A stretch of DNA of 36,154 bases from Planctomycetota bacterium (lineage in GTDB: Bacteria; Planctomycetota; Phycisphaerae; UBA1845): assembly GCA_024278775.1 (NCBI GenBank), contig JAJRSP010000254.1, forward strand, positions 1 through 36,154. The letters run 5' to 3'. The notes beneath the pieces were generated by a model. It was not told the origin of the DNA. It did no database searches and worked only from the letters and a program-made list of their open reading frames with translations. Of this stretch, positions 17,373-24,114 are shown one piece after another (the first letter of the stretch is position 1; the number at the start of each line of letters is the position of its first letter). The position numbers and the translations under genes were made by a program.

Positions 17373-17720
17373 GTGGCAGCTCGAATAGCTTGGTACTACC
17401 ACCGCAAAGGGTGAAGCGCCTGCACCAAGGCGCAGGAGTTCCTTGCGAAACACAACGTGAAAGTTGAAGAAACGGTAAACGCGTCCGGGAAACTGGGGAG
17501 AGAGACGGCCATCAAGTTAGCGAAAGCAGCCACGGTGGTGACGGTGGCCAAGGGCAGGAAGTTGGCGTCCTTTTCCATGAAGAATAATCCTCCGGATGAG
17601 GCAACCATCCTGACGCACCTGTTGGGGCCGACCGGCAATCTTCGCGCGCCGACCATCGTTTGCGGCAAGACGCTGCTGGTCGGGTTCAACGAGGACGTGT
17701 ACCGTGAGACGCTGCAGTAA
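17373..17720 (+). CDS. ArsC/glutaredoxin-fold selenoprotein (UxxC), TGA read as selenocysteine
   Basis: Reading through the TGA at 17412-17414 gives a 115-residue thioredoxin-fold protein. Its start (GTG 17373, GGGAG 9 nt upstream) yields WYYHRKG-U-SAC-TKAQEFL; U14 takes the first position of the CxxC-type redox motif, with C17 resolving. The rest is an ArsC/Spx-like domain: LKVEETVNA-type strand, SMKNNPPDEA, and LRAPTIVCGKTLLVGF containing the cis-proline expected of the fold. If translated only from the internal GTG at 17457 the protein would lose the first strand and the active site. An in-frame ATG at 17346 is an alternative start. A candidate SECIS lies at 17426-17445. Function is probably a thiol/selenol reductase; arsenate as substrate is not demonstrated. 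A Cys-to-stop mutation is the alternative. Confidence 0.82.
17426..17445 (+). promoter_or_regulatory. Candidate bacterial SECIS of the ArsC-like gene
   Basis: CAAGG (17426-17430) pairs with CCTTG (17441-17445) around a 10-nt loop with a G in its second position. The loop begins 16 nt after the TGA, at the short end of the range known for bacterial SECIS elements. A competing hairpin, CCTGC (17419-17423) with GCAGG (17432-17436), is too close to the TGA to serve. Weak by itself. Confidence 0.4.
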
Positions 17721-17805
17721 CCTGCGGAGCGGTGAAGACCGATCGAGCCTCGACGGCCCCAGGTGGGCGCCCATGCGGCTGGGCCTGCGAACGGTATAGT
17801 GCCAC

Positions 17806-18669
17806 ATGATGACACGTTTGCAGATATGGTTACTCGTCGCGGTGATATGCTCGACCGGCGGCTGCGCGACGATGAATACGGCGGTGCCGTTTCCGACACG
17901 CGTACGCAACGCGAACGAAGCCTACCAACAATCGCATGCGGTGTTTGAACGGGCGGTGTTCTACAAACCCAACGAGACCACGGTAGCGCCTTTGGCGTTG
18001 ACCATGGCCCCGTTGCTCGTGCAGGAAGTGCGCAACGAACCTCCGGCTGACGAGCCGTTGTCCGGCTTGGGGCTGGTGTTTCGCAGTTTGGACGGTGCTC
18101 TCCGAGTCGACGGGTCTCAGCCGGTCGTCTACGCGGAGCGGGGATCGGCCTTTGTCGGCGGCACGGTTCGACCGCAAACCGTACTGGTATGGTGCCAGGA
18201 GGTGGCGGTCCCTGGTGATTCGTTCGAGGTCGTCTGCCGCGGCATTCGTGAGACGTTCGATGGCCAGGGCTATCCGCTCTGCTGGGAAGTGCTCGACCCG
18301 AAATCGCAGGGGCAAGCCATATACGTATCCGAAACGGTGGAATCACTGGCTCTCGAATTTTACGGAAAGCCCCTGGCGGGTCGGCGATACAGCGTCGAGC
18401 GTGCGACGGATCAAGAGTTCGGGGCGGTGGTGCCGCGTGTGCTGTCGGATGGTCCGATCCCCATGGGTCCGTTTGTGTATCTCAACGCAGCACGCGGTGA
18501 TGTGACGGCCGTGCTGTGCCGCTGCATGGCATCGCAGGTGAACCGCTTCACGGAAACCCGCGAGTATCGGGTGTTGCCTCTGGCCGAACTCGGCGAGATG
18601 GGTCGGGCACTGGCGAACTCCGGTCACTCGCTCTCGGCTCGTCTGCGTTGGCCGGATGGTATCGAGTGA
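17806..18669 (+). CDS. Predicted lipoprotein of unknown function
   Basis: A 287-residue protein, not recognised. The N-terminus has a short hydrophobic stretch and lipobox (IWLLVAVICSTGGC, Cys at residue 20), so an envelope lipoprotein is expected. The body is beta-rich in appearance, with a FRSLDGAL segment, a central TVLVWCQEVAV region and an EYRVLPLAELGEMGRALANSG segment near the C-terminus. It follows the ArsC-like gene by 85 nt on the same strand and precedes queE by 152 nt, which gives no strong functional hint. Confidence 0.7.
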   Translation: MMTRLQIWLLVAVICSTGGCATMNTAVPFPTRVRNANEAYQQSHAVFERAVFYKPNETTVAPLALTMAPLLVQEVRNEPPADEPLSGLGLVFRSLDGALRVDGSQPVVYAERGSAFVGGTVRPQTVLVWCQEVAVPGDSFEVVCRGIRETFDGQGYPLCWEVLDPKSQGQAIYVSETVESLALEFYGKPLAGRRYSVERATDQEFGAVVPRVLSDGPIPMGPFVYLNAARGDVTAVLCRCMASQVNRFTETREYRVLPLAELGEMGRALANSGHSLSARLRWPDGIE

Positions 18670-18734
18670 ACTTCCTGCGTGACGCCGCGGGAGTCCATTC
18701 GCAACGCGTATTGGCGCGACATGGGTGGTGCCGC

Positions 18735-18749
18735 GCAGGCGAATCCTGC
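18735..18749. repeat. GCAGG/CCTGC hairpin repeat
   Basis: GCAGG (18735-18739) and CCTGC (18745-18749) around the loop cgaat, with flanks gccgc on the left and ggcc on the right. The same flanks surround the palindrome at 30299-30314, so both belong to one dispersed repeat type. No T-tract follows. Confidence 0.55.
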
Positions 18750-18821
18750 GGCCCAGGGCTATTCTGCAAGCCGTGACGGTTCTCACCACAGAAGGACAAA
18801 ACCAATCGACAGGCGTGCATC

Positions 18822-19508
18822 ATGACAATCAGCGAAATCTTCCATAGCATCCAGGGCGAGGGAATGCTGGCCGGCGTGCCAAGCGTGTTCGTTCGGACGA
18901 GCGGATGCAATCTCCGATGCGTCTGGTGCGATACGCCCTATGCCTCGTGGCAGCCCGAAGGCAACGACATGACCGTGGATCAGGTGCTCACCGAAGTCGC
19001 GCGATACGACTGCACGCACGTCGTCGTGACGGGTGGAGAGCCGATGATCGCGCGGGACATGGCCGCGCTCACACGGCGGCTTCACGACGCCGGCTATCAC
19101 ATCACCATCGAGACGGCCGGCACTGTCTGGCAAGATGTCGTGTGCGATTTGGCGAGCGTGTCGCCCAAGCTGACCAACGCCACACCGCACAATCGCGAGG
19201 GCGGTCGCTATGTCAACATGCACGAGGCGGCCCGCCTGAACCTTGATGTGATTCGCCGGTTCCTGCGCCTCGGCGATTACCAACTCAAGTTTGTGGTCGA
19301 CCGCGCGGAGGATCTTGTCGAGATCGAATTCTTGATCGAAAAAGTGGGCGGTGTGGATTCACAATTCGTACTGTTGATGCCACAAGGTGTCACCGTAGAT
19401 GAGCTCAACCAGCGCGCGAAGTGGCTGACCGGCATCTGCAAAGAAAAAGGTTACCGTTACGCTCCCCGTCTACAGATCGAACTCTTCGGCCACACGCGCG
19501 GCACGTAG
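18822..19508 (+). CDS. queE: 7-carboxy-7-deazaguanine synthase
   Basis: A 228-residue radical SAM enzyme. The N-terminus has the QueE-specific EIFHSIQGEGMLAGVPSVF followed by the 4Fe-4S motif C29-x3-C33-x2-C36 (CNLRCVWCDT) and the SAM-binding VVTGGEP. It converts 6-carboxytetrahydropterin to 7-carboxy-7-deazaguanine in queuosine and deazapurine synthesis. No queC, queD or folE is adjacent. The SD before ATG 18822 is weak. I saw no convincing preQ1 riboswitch in the 152-nt leader. Confidence 0.93.
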   Translation: MTISEIFHSIQGEGMLAGVPSVFVRTSGCNLRCVWCDTPYASWQPEGNDMTVDQVLTEVARYDCTHVVVTGGEPMIARDMAALTRRLHDAGYHITIETAGTVWQDVVCDLASVSPKLTNATPHNREGGRYVNMHEAARLNLDVIRRFLRLGDYQLKFVVDRAEDLVEIEFLIEKVGGVDSQFVLLMPQGVTVDELNQRAKWLTGICKEKGYRYAPRLQIELFGHTRGT

Positions 19509-19525
19509 GCAACCGCCGAACCGCC

Positions 19526-20389
19526 CTACCACTGAATCCGAATCCCGGCGATCACCCGGTAGTCCGTTTCAGGTCCCTCCCCGTCCTGGGTGACGGGAAG
19601 CTGGATCGAGGTCTCAAAGATCCAATTGCCTGTGATGTACTGAAACCCCGGAGAGAGAAAGAGCGTGTGCGAGCCGTCGGTACGATACAGTCCGTTGATC
19701 TCGGCCACCACATCGAACTCCGAAGTGTCATCGTGTGCAAACTCCGCGGGAGCGACGCGGTAGGAGTAGGCGGCATCATACCGGAGGACATCGTGGCGCA
19801 TCTCCCCGCCGCCGGTGTTGAGTTGATAGATCAAATCGGCATCGAACTTGTCGCGTTCCTTGCGCCACGTAAACGCGGTACCGAGCAGAGGGTCATAGCT
19901 ATCGCTTGAAAAATCACTATCGCCACTACGTACGTTCAGCCCGACCAGCGCCGCCAGCCGAATCGTGGTTTGAGGCTCGGGGTCTTGAAACCAAAAACGG
20001 TACTTGGCCATCACCGTAACATCGCCGATGCCGTCGTGGACGTTTTCGATTCGACCCATGTTCGGACTATACGTGTCCACCCGTCGACTCATCACAGGCA
20101 CCGACAAAAACAGGGCCAGATCCTCACTCACACCGTGGATCAACGTGGACCGAAGCGCGGAGGTGTTCATGTGGGCGATGCGGTCTTGTCCATCCGACTC
20201 GGCATAGACATACAAGAGACGCAAAATCGTAGCGCCCTCTCCCGGCGCGATCGCGGCATTGGTGTTAATCGGACCAGCCTCAGTTATCGCAGGAGCTACC
20301 GCAAGACACACCAGCGCGCCGCACAACCCCGGAACCCGTGCGTGTGGTATCAGCTTGGCCCACACGTGATCAGTTCCCGTTGAGTACAT
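19526..20389 (-). CDS. Outer-membrane beta-barrel protein (phenol_MetA_deg-like transporter)
   Basis: A 287-residue protein with an N-terminal hydrophobic export segment (GALVCLAVAPAITEAG) and alternating beta-strand pattern throughout, ending in the aromatic W (VIAGIRIQW) typical of outer-membrane barrels. Segments such as DGIGDVTVMAKYRF and TRTDGSHTLFLSPGFQYIT-like strands resemble the MetA-pathway phenol degradation family, generic barrels often annotated as transporters. The ATG at 20389 lies 20 nt inside the preceding lipoprotein gene, so translation is probably coupled. It is the last gene of a minus-strand run that includes the double-selenocysteine HMA lipoprotein, suggesting a role in moving a metal or metalloid across the outer membrane. 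That role is inference. Confidence 0.78.
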   Translation of the reverse strand: MYSTGTDHVWAKLIPHARVPGLCGALVCLAVAPAITEAGPINTNAAIAPGEGATILRLLYVYAESDGQDRIAHMNTSALRSTLIHGVSEDLALFLSVPVMSRRVDTYSPNMGRIENVHDGIGDVTVMAKYRFWFQDPEPQTTIRLAALVGLNVRSGDSDFSSDSYDPLLGTAFTWRKERDKFDADLIYQLNTGGGEMRHDVLRYDAAYSYRVAPAEFAHDDTSEFDVVAEINGLYRTDGSHTLFLSPGFQYITGNWIFETSIQLPVTQDGEGPETDYRVIAGIRIQW

Positions 20390-20546
20390 TCGACCAGAAC
20401 GTGTTGACGAAAGTCATCACGGTGGCGTTCATCGCGCTTTGGCCGATCGAGTAGAAAGGGTTGGGACCGATACAACCGGTGGTCACCAGTAGGGTGAGGC
20501 CCAGCCATAAGCCGGCCAAGATTCTGCGGAGTGTGTGACGCTTCAC
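20370..20546 (-). CDS. Small lipoprotein (58 aa) in the HMA selenoprotein operon
   Basis: A short gene starting at GTG 20546, preceded by GGGAG at about 9 nt and beginning only 2 nt after the stop of the HMA gene. It encodes a basic n-region (VKRHTLRRI), a hydrophobic core (LAGLWLGLTLLVTTGC) with a TTGC lipobox, and a mature part of roughly 30 residues beginning CIGPNPFYSIGQ. It overlaps the barrel gene by 20 nt. Function unknown; its position between HMA lipoprotein and barrel suggests it works with one of them. Confidence 0.72.
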   Translation of the reverse strand: MKRHTLRRILAGLWLGLTLLVTTGCIGPNPFYSIGQSAMNATVMTFVNTFWSNVLNGN

Positions 20547-20548
20547 AA

Positions 20549-20950
20549 TCAGTGACTCCCTATTTTGTCATCGAGTTCCGGACCCGTATACACATCGGCT
20601 CCCATTGTAATCCGCTGTGGTGTGAAGCCTGATCGTTCGATCGCTCGCCATATCTCGGACGCCGAGGCTTTTTTTCCCGGCGCAAAAACGATCCAGCCTC
20701 GTCCCGCACGAAGATCAAAAGCGAACAGGTCTATAGATTCCTCACGCTCGACCGAGCGTCGTAGTCTCACGACTCAGAACGGTCACGTAAGTCCGTTGAC
20801 CTCGGCGACGGCGTCAACATGAGCCGGCTTTGATGTTTTTGATGGCCCCTCCTTGGTGCCGGACGCCGCGCAACCCACCGTGAGCAGCGGGGTCGCGACC
20901 GCCAGGGCCACGAAGATAGACGGAATACCTAAACGCAAAGGAAAACTCAT
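20549..20950 (-). CDS. HMA-domain lipoprotein with UxxU motif (double selenoprotein)
   Basis: The ATG at 20950 opens a frame of 134 codons to the TGA at 20549, with two internal TGA codons at 20785-20783 (codon 56) and 20776-20774 (codon 59). Read as selenocysteine, the product has a lipoprotein signal (LAVATPLLTVGC, Cys27), a short polar linker and a heavy-metal-associated domain: VNGLT-U-PF-U-VVRLRRSVE, then GWIVFAPGKKASASE and IERSGFTPQRI. HMA domains bind soft metals through GxTCxxC; both Cys are TGA-encoded here. A hairpin with GGUC loop lies 20 nt after the second TGA. GAGGAG at the end of the GGDEF gene is the likely SD, and the gene starts 9 nt after that stop. Protein started after the second TGA would lose signal and metal site. 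Confidence 0.88.
20744..20759 (-). promoter_or_regulatory. SECIS-like hairpin with GGUC tetraloop
   Basis: On the transcript ACGCTC (20759-20754) pairs perfectly with GAGCGT (20749-20744) around the tetraloop GGTC (20753-20750). The loop begins 20 nt after the second TGA and 29 nt after the first. The SelB-binding apical loop of E. coli fdhF is also GGUC on a GC-rich stem, about 18 nt from its UGA (from memory). One element could serve both codons. Confidence 0.78.
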
Positions 20951-20959
20951 AAGAACACG

Positions 20960-22285
20960 CTACTCCTCAGTGGTGATCGACTCACCGACCAGATAGATTC
21001 GATTTTTTCCGGCGCGTTTGGCGCAAAGCAAAGCCTCATCCGCCCGCTGGATCAACTCATCCCTCGTGGCGGCGTTCCACGGATACGTCGCCAAACCACC
21101 GCTGATCGTGAGCTTGCCACAACCCTCCGCCCCGAGCGGCGCAAACGCCTCATTGGCCAAAGACCGCTTCACACGGTCAAGCACATTCAACGCAGACGCC
21201 GGATGCTTCGAGCCGGGAGCCCGAGGCCCCTGTGAGTCCCAAAAGACCACCGCGAACTCATCGCCGCCGTATCGCGTCACCACATCCTGTTCCCGGCAGT
21301 GGCGGCGAAACAGCTCGCCGGTGTGCCGGAGAATATCGTCGCCCGCGGCGTGCCCGAAAGTATCGTTGTAGCTCTTGAAATTGTCAATGTCGAAGAGCAG
21401 CACGGTCACCGCGAAATGATCGCGCCCGGCTTGCTCCAGAATGTAATCAAGCTGTTCGTGCAGGTAACGACGGTTGGGTAGACCGCTACACGTATCGATC
21501 AATGCCCGCTGACGCCAGAGGCGTTGCCGAGAGGCCGACGCCAGAATCTCACTGGCGATCGCACCGTATCGTTTCAGTTTCTCCGCATCGCCCACGCCAT
21601 ACGGACCATCATCTCGTTCCGTGACGGTGAGTTGGCCAATGGTGTTACCATCGACCACAAGCGGCGCGGCCAGCGCCGGTTTCGTAGCCACGGCACCGGA
21701 TGACGCCACCGCACCTTCGACGATGACCGTGGCACCGCGAGCGTCCATGGCCGAACGGATGAGCGCGGCCAACTGCTGGACCAGTTCCATCGGTTTGGCC
21801 GATGTCTTGGACAACACCTCCGCGAGAAGTGCCAGTTCTTCCATAGATGCCGTGGTCGGCGGCGTCTCGGTACCAAACGTCTCGCCCGATCGAGCGTAGC
21901 CGATGGCCGCGTCCACCTCGCACCGTCGAAGCGGATGCAGCACATAGTCGTCCGCCCCATGGCGAATCATCTCGCGAGCGAGCGGCTCCCGTTCCGGCGT
22001 GCAGCATAAGATGAGCCTGGTCGGTGATCCGGCGGCCTCGCGCATGGCCGCGATGGCGGCACCGAGGTGGCGAAGCGTCGGGTCCAAATCAGTGAGTACG
22101 GCACGCGGCCGCTCATCCACGAGTTTCACCACTGCGGAGAGATAGCTCGGACAGGATTTGATCGAGAGGTCGGGGTAGTCGCCCCGCAGTTGATCGATTG
22201 ACCCCGCGTCGCCACCGAATCGCTCCCCGACCACAAGCAGCGTGTCGTTCTCCTCGCGTAGATGGATCTGGGGCATCCGTATCAT
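20960..22285 (-). CDS. Diguanylate cyclase with receiver-like and GAF-like N-terminal regions
   Basis: A 441-residue protein. Residues about 15-130 resemble a response-regulator receiver (LVVGERFGGD at the start, AVLTDLD, LILCCTPE, GADDYVLHPL). A GAF-like region follows (about 150-260, with an APLVVDGNTIGQLTV strand pair), then a complete GGDEF domain with RYGGDEF near residue 336. An I-site RxxD (REQD) lies exactly five residues before GGDEF, so c-di-GMP product inhibition is expected. The start ATG overlaps the upstream stop by 4 nt (ATGA). The selenoprotein gene follows after 9 nt, so the two are probably co-transcribed. The stop is TAG. Confidence 0.9.
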   Translation of the reverse strand: MIRMPQIHLREENDTLLVVGERFGGDAGSIDQLRGDYPDLSIKSCPSYLSAVVKLVDERPRAVLTDLDPTLRHLGAAIAAMREAAGSPTRLILCCTPEREPLAREMIRHGADDYVLHPLRRCEVDAAIGYARSGETFGTETPPTTASMEELALLAEVLSKTSAKPMELVQQLAALIRSAMDARGATVIVEGAVASSGAVATKPALAAPLVVDGNTIGQLTVTERDDGPYGVGDAEKLKRYGAIASEILASASRQRLWRQRALIDTCSGLPNRRYLHEQLDYILEQAGRDHFAVTVLLFDIDNFKSYNDTFGHAAGDDILRHTGELFRRHCREQDVVTRYGGDEFAVVFWDSQGPRAPGSKHPASALNVLDRVKRSLANEAFAPLGAEGCGKLTISGGLATYPWNAATRDELIQRADEALLCAKRAGKNRIYLVGESITTEE

Positions 22286-23115
22286 GATCCGTTCGTGTCC
22301 GTATTCGTACCGCCCGTTGCCGCGTCGTCGTCTCCGATTAACGCACGAAGCTCCTCTTCGGAAAGCAGCGGGCCGGGTTCGTACGATTCGGGTCCGCCCC
22401 GGTTCGCATCAGCGTCGTCGGCACCGGGCGGCGTGCGCTGCGGCGGAGACCGACGCGGGGGCGATCGCCGACCCGCATCATCATACACGCGCCACGGTAC
22501 GCGAATCGGTGTCTCCGTATCATCATCCTCTGCGTGCGCCAATTCCGCATCGACATCATGCGGAACCTCCTCGGACGGCTCCACATCCCCCGCGTCATCG
22601 CTGAGGATTCGTTTCCCGTCATCCGATTCCCATACCGGCGTCACCGGCGCGACCAAAGACGCAGACTCCATCGTGGCGGCAGGTGGTTCGCGATCTTCAA
22701 TCGCGACTGATACCTCCGGCGTCGTTTCCAACCGGACGAGCTGCTGCACGATCTCATGGGTGGCTTCACCGGTCGCACCGAGTTCGATGGCCCGACCCAG
22801 CTTGGCCAGAGACCGCTCATGACCATACACATGGACCGGAGGGCAGTGGTGCTGTTGCGAGAGAAGCGTGAAGAACTCAAGCTCCGCGGGCTCCATTTCA
22901 TCCACGCAGACGATCGCGGCCGGATACGCCGTCGCTCCATCCCGGACCAGATACAACAGGGCGTGATGCACGTCGGTCACGATCCGGACCGGACGGACCG
23001 ACCCGGTCAGCAACCGTTCCAAAGCCGCGATCTTGCCCGTCGAACTACGGGACGCTGCCGCTGCAGGCCGAAGCCAGAGCAAACCTCCGTCGAGTGTCTC
23101 CGTTACGTTTGCCAT
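22282..23115 (-). CDS. Receiver-like protein with acidic linker and C-terminal EEELRALI motif
   Basis: A 277-residue protein of unknown function. The N-terminal about 130 residues look like a degenerate receiver domain (RIVTDVHHALLYLVRDG, AAIVCVDEMEPAELEFFTLL, then HVYGHERSLAKLGRAIELGA). An acidic, proline- and arginine-rich disordered stretch follows, and the C-terminus carries PLLSEEELRALIGDD, reminiscent of short docking motifs such as the LSQEEIDALL of flagellar FliM/FliN. It is translationally coupled to the diguanylate cyclase (ATGA overlap), suggesting a shared signalling pathway. The motif comparison is inference. Confidence 0.65.
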   Translation of the reverse strand: MANVTETLDGGLLWLRPAAAASRSSTGKIAALERLLTGSVRPVRIVTDVHHALLYLVRDGATAYPAAIVCVDEMEPAELEFFTLLSQQHHCPPVHVYGHERSLAKLGRAIELGATGEATHEIVQQLVRLETTPEVSVAIEDREPPAATMESASLVAPVTPVWESDDGKRILSDDAGDVEPSEEVPHDVDAELAHAEDDDTETPIRVPWRVYDDAGRRSPPRRSPPQRTPPGADDADANRGGPESYEPGPLLSEEELRALIGDDDAATGGTNTDTNGS

Positions 23116-23399
23116 TGATCACGAATCCTGCACTGGGGAAACGCGAGCGGAACCCCCACCCCAGTGTAGCGAGGCAGCCGTCTTACGTCAATTTGGGGGA
23201 CTTGCGTAAACGGGTCTGATTGCCTTCCACAGGATGAAACGGTCCCTTTCGGGTCTGCCGTCGGGTGATTCGTACGTCCCCCTCCCGGAGAATGCGCCAT
23301 GCACGTTCTATGCGGGGAATCCGCTCGTGGCGGGATCGAGCGGACATGGGGCGACCAACTTGAGAAACCGCCGGGGGAAGTGCGTTGCTGGTGGACACG

Positions 23400-23795
23400 A
23401 TGGGGGTGTGGTTATCGGTACTGACGCCGTTGGTGGCCGTGCCGTTGACGATCATCACGTTTTACCTGCGATCCCTGCGGGAATATCAGCTCACGCGGCA
23501 TCATGAGCTATCCACGCGGATCGAGGAGTGTGCACGCGTGTTGGAGACGCTGCGCGAGCGGTCGGGGGACTTCGAACGTGACTACACGACGAAGGAGGAA
23601 TGGCTGCGCGAATGCCTTCACGCCCGCCGTGTGCGAGAGCAACTCTCGGCGACGACCGTCCGGCTGGAGGCGGTGTGGGAGGCGTGTCTCGGATGCAGTC
23701 AGCAACCCGGCAAGTTTACGGTGCCAGATATTGGCACGGATGACGAGCGTGCGCCGAGCATGTCGCGTCGTGAAGAAGTAAAGGAAGTGGAATAA
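23400..23795 (+). CDS. Small membrane-anchored coiled-coil protein (DUF2730-like, Mu-type phage)
   Basis: A 131-residue protein: one N-terminal membrane helix (WLSVLTPLVAVPLTIITFYL) followed by a charged helical region likely to form a coiled coil (HHELSTRIEECARVLETLRE). This layout resembles DUF2730 proteins encoded between the lysis and terminase genes of Mu-like phages. The ATG at 23400 has GGTGG upstream; an in-frame TTG at 23385 is an alternative. The stop TAA overlaps the next ATG (TAATG). Confidence 0.6.
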   Translation: MGVWLSVLTPLVAVPLTIITFYLRSLREYQLTRHHELSTRIEECARVLETLRERSGDFERDYTTKEEWLRECLHARRVREQLSATTVRLEAVWEACLGCSQQPGKFTVPDIGTDDERAPSMSRREEVKEVE

Positions 23796-24112
23796 TGGCC
23801 AACGGTCGTGAAACGCGCGAGATCAAACGCATTCGCAACGAGATACTCGTCGCGCTGAAGGTCATCTACCCGGCCGCGATGCAGGCCCACGCCCTCATGC
23901 GTAGCCTGCTGGTGATTTTTCCCACGTTGGAGTTTGACTACGTGCGTCGCGACCTCCACTACCTCCAGGCGAAGGGGTACGTTTCACGCGTCACACCCGA
24001 TACCGAACGCGATGTGTCACTAACGCCATGGAAAAAACGGTGGTTCCGTCTGACGCCCGGTGGGATGGAGTTGGCCGATCGATGCATCCAAGACCCCGCG
24101 CTGGAGGAATAA
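23795..24112 (+). CDS. Winged-helix-like small protein in the phage-like cassette
   Basis: A 105-residue protein with the arrangement of a PadR-like winged helix: helical N-terminus, then LEFDYVRRDLHYLQAKGYVSRV (recognition-helix-like) and a C-terminal wing KRWFRLTPGGMELADR. It starts at ATG 23795, overlapping the previous stop by one base, with AAGGAAG upstream. In Mu-like phages the equivalent position (between DUF2730 and gp27 genes) carries small helical proteins. I do not know its function. Confidence 0.62.
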   Translation: MANGRETREIKRIRNEILVALKVIYPAAMQAHALMRSLLVIFPTLEFDYVRRDLHYLQAKGYVSRVTPDTERDVSLTPWKKRWFRLTPGGMELADRCIQDPALEE

Positions 24113-24114
24113 GC

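Noticed and set aside
17457..17720. Separate 87-aa protein starting at GTG 17457
   Set aside because: It would lack the first strand and active site of the thioredoxin fold; no SD is close, while GTG 17373 has one.
18670..18821. preQ1 riboswitch before queE
   Set aside because: I could not fit the preQ1-I pseudoknot pattern; queE is also not a usual preQ1 target.
20549..20770. Separate 73-aa protein starting at GTG 20770
   Set aside because: It begins right after the second TGA, lacks the signal peptide and metal motif, and is better explained as the C-terminal part of the UxxU lipoprotein.
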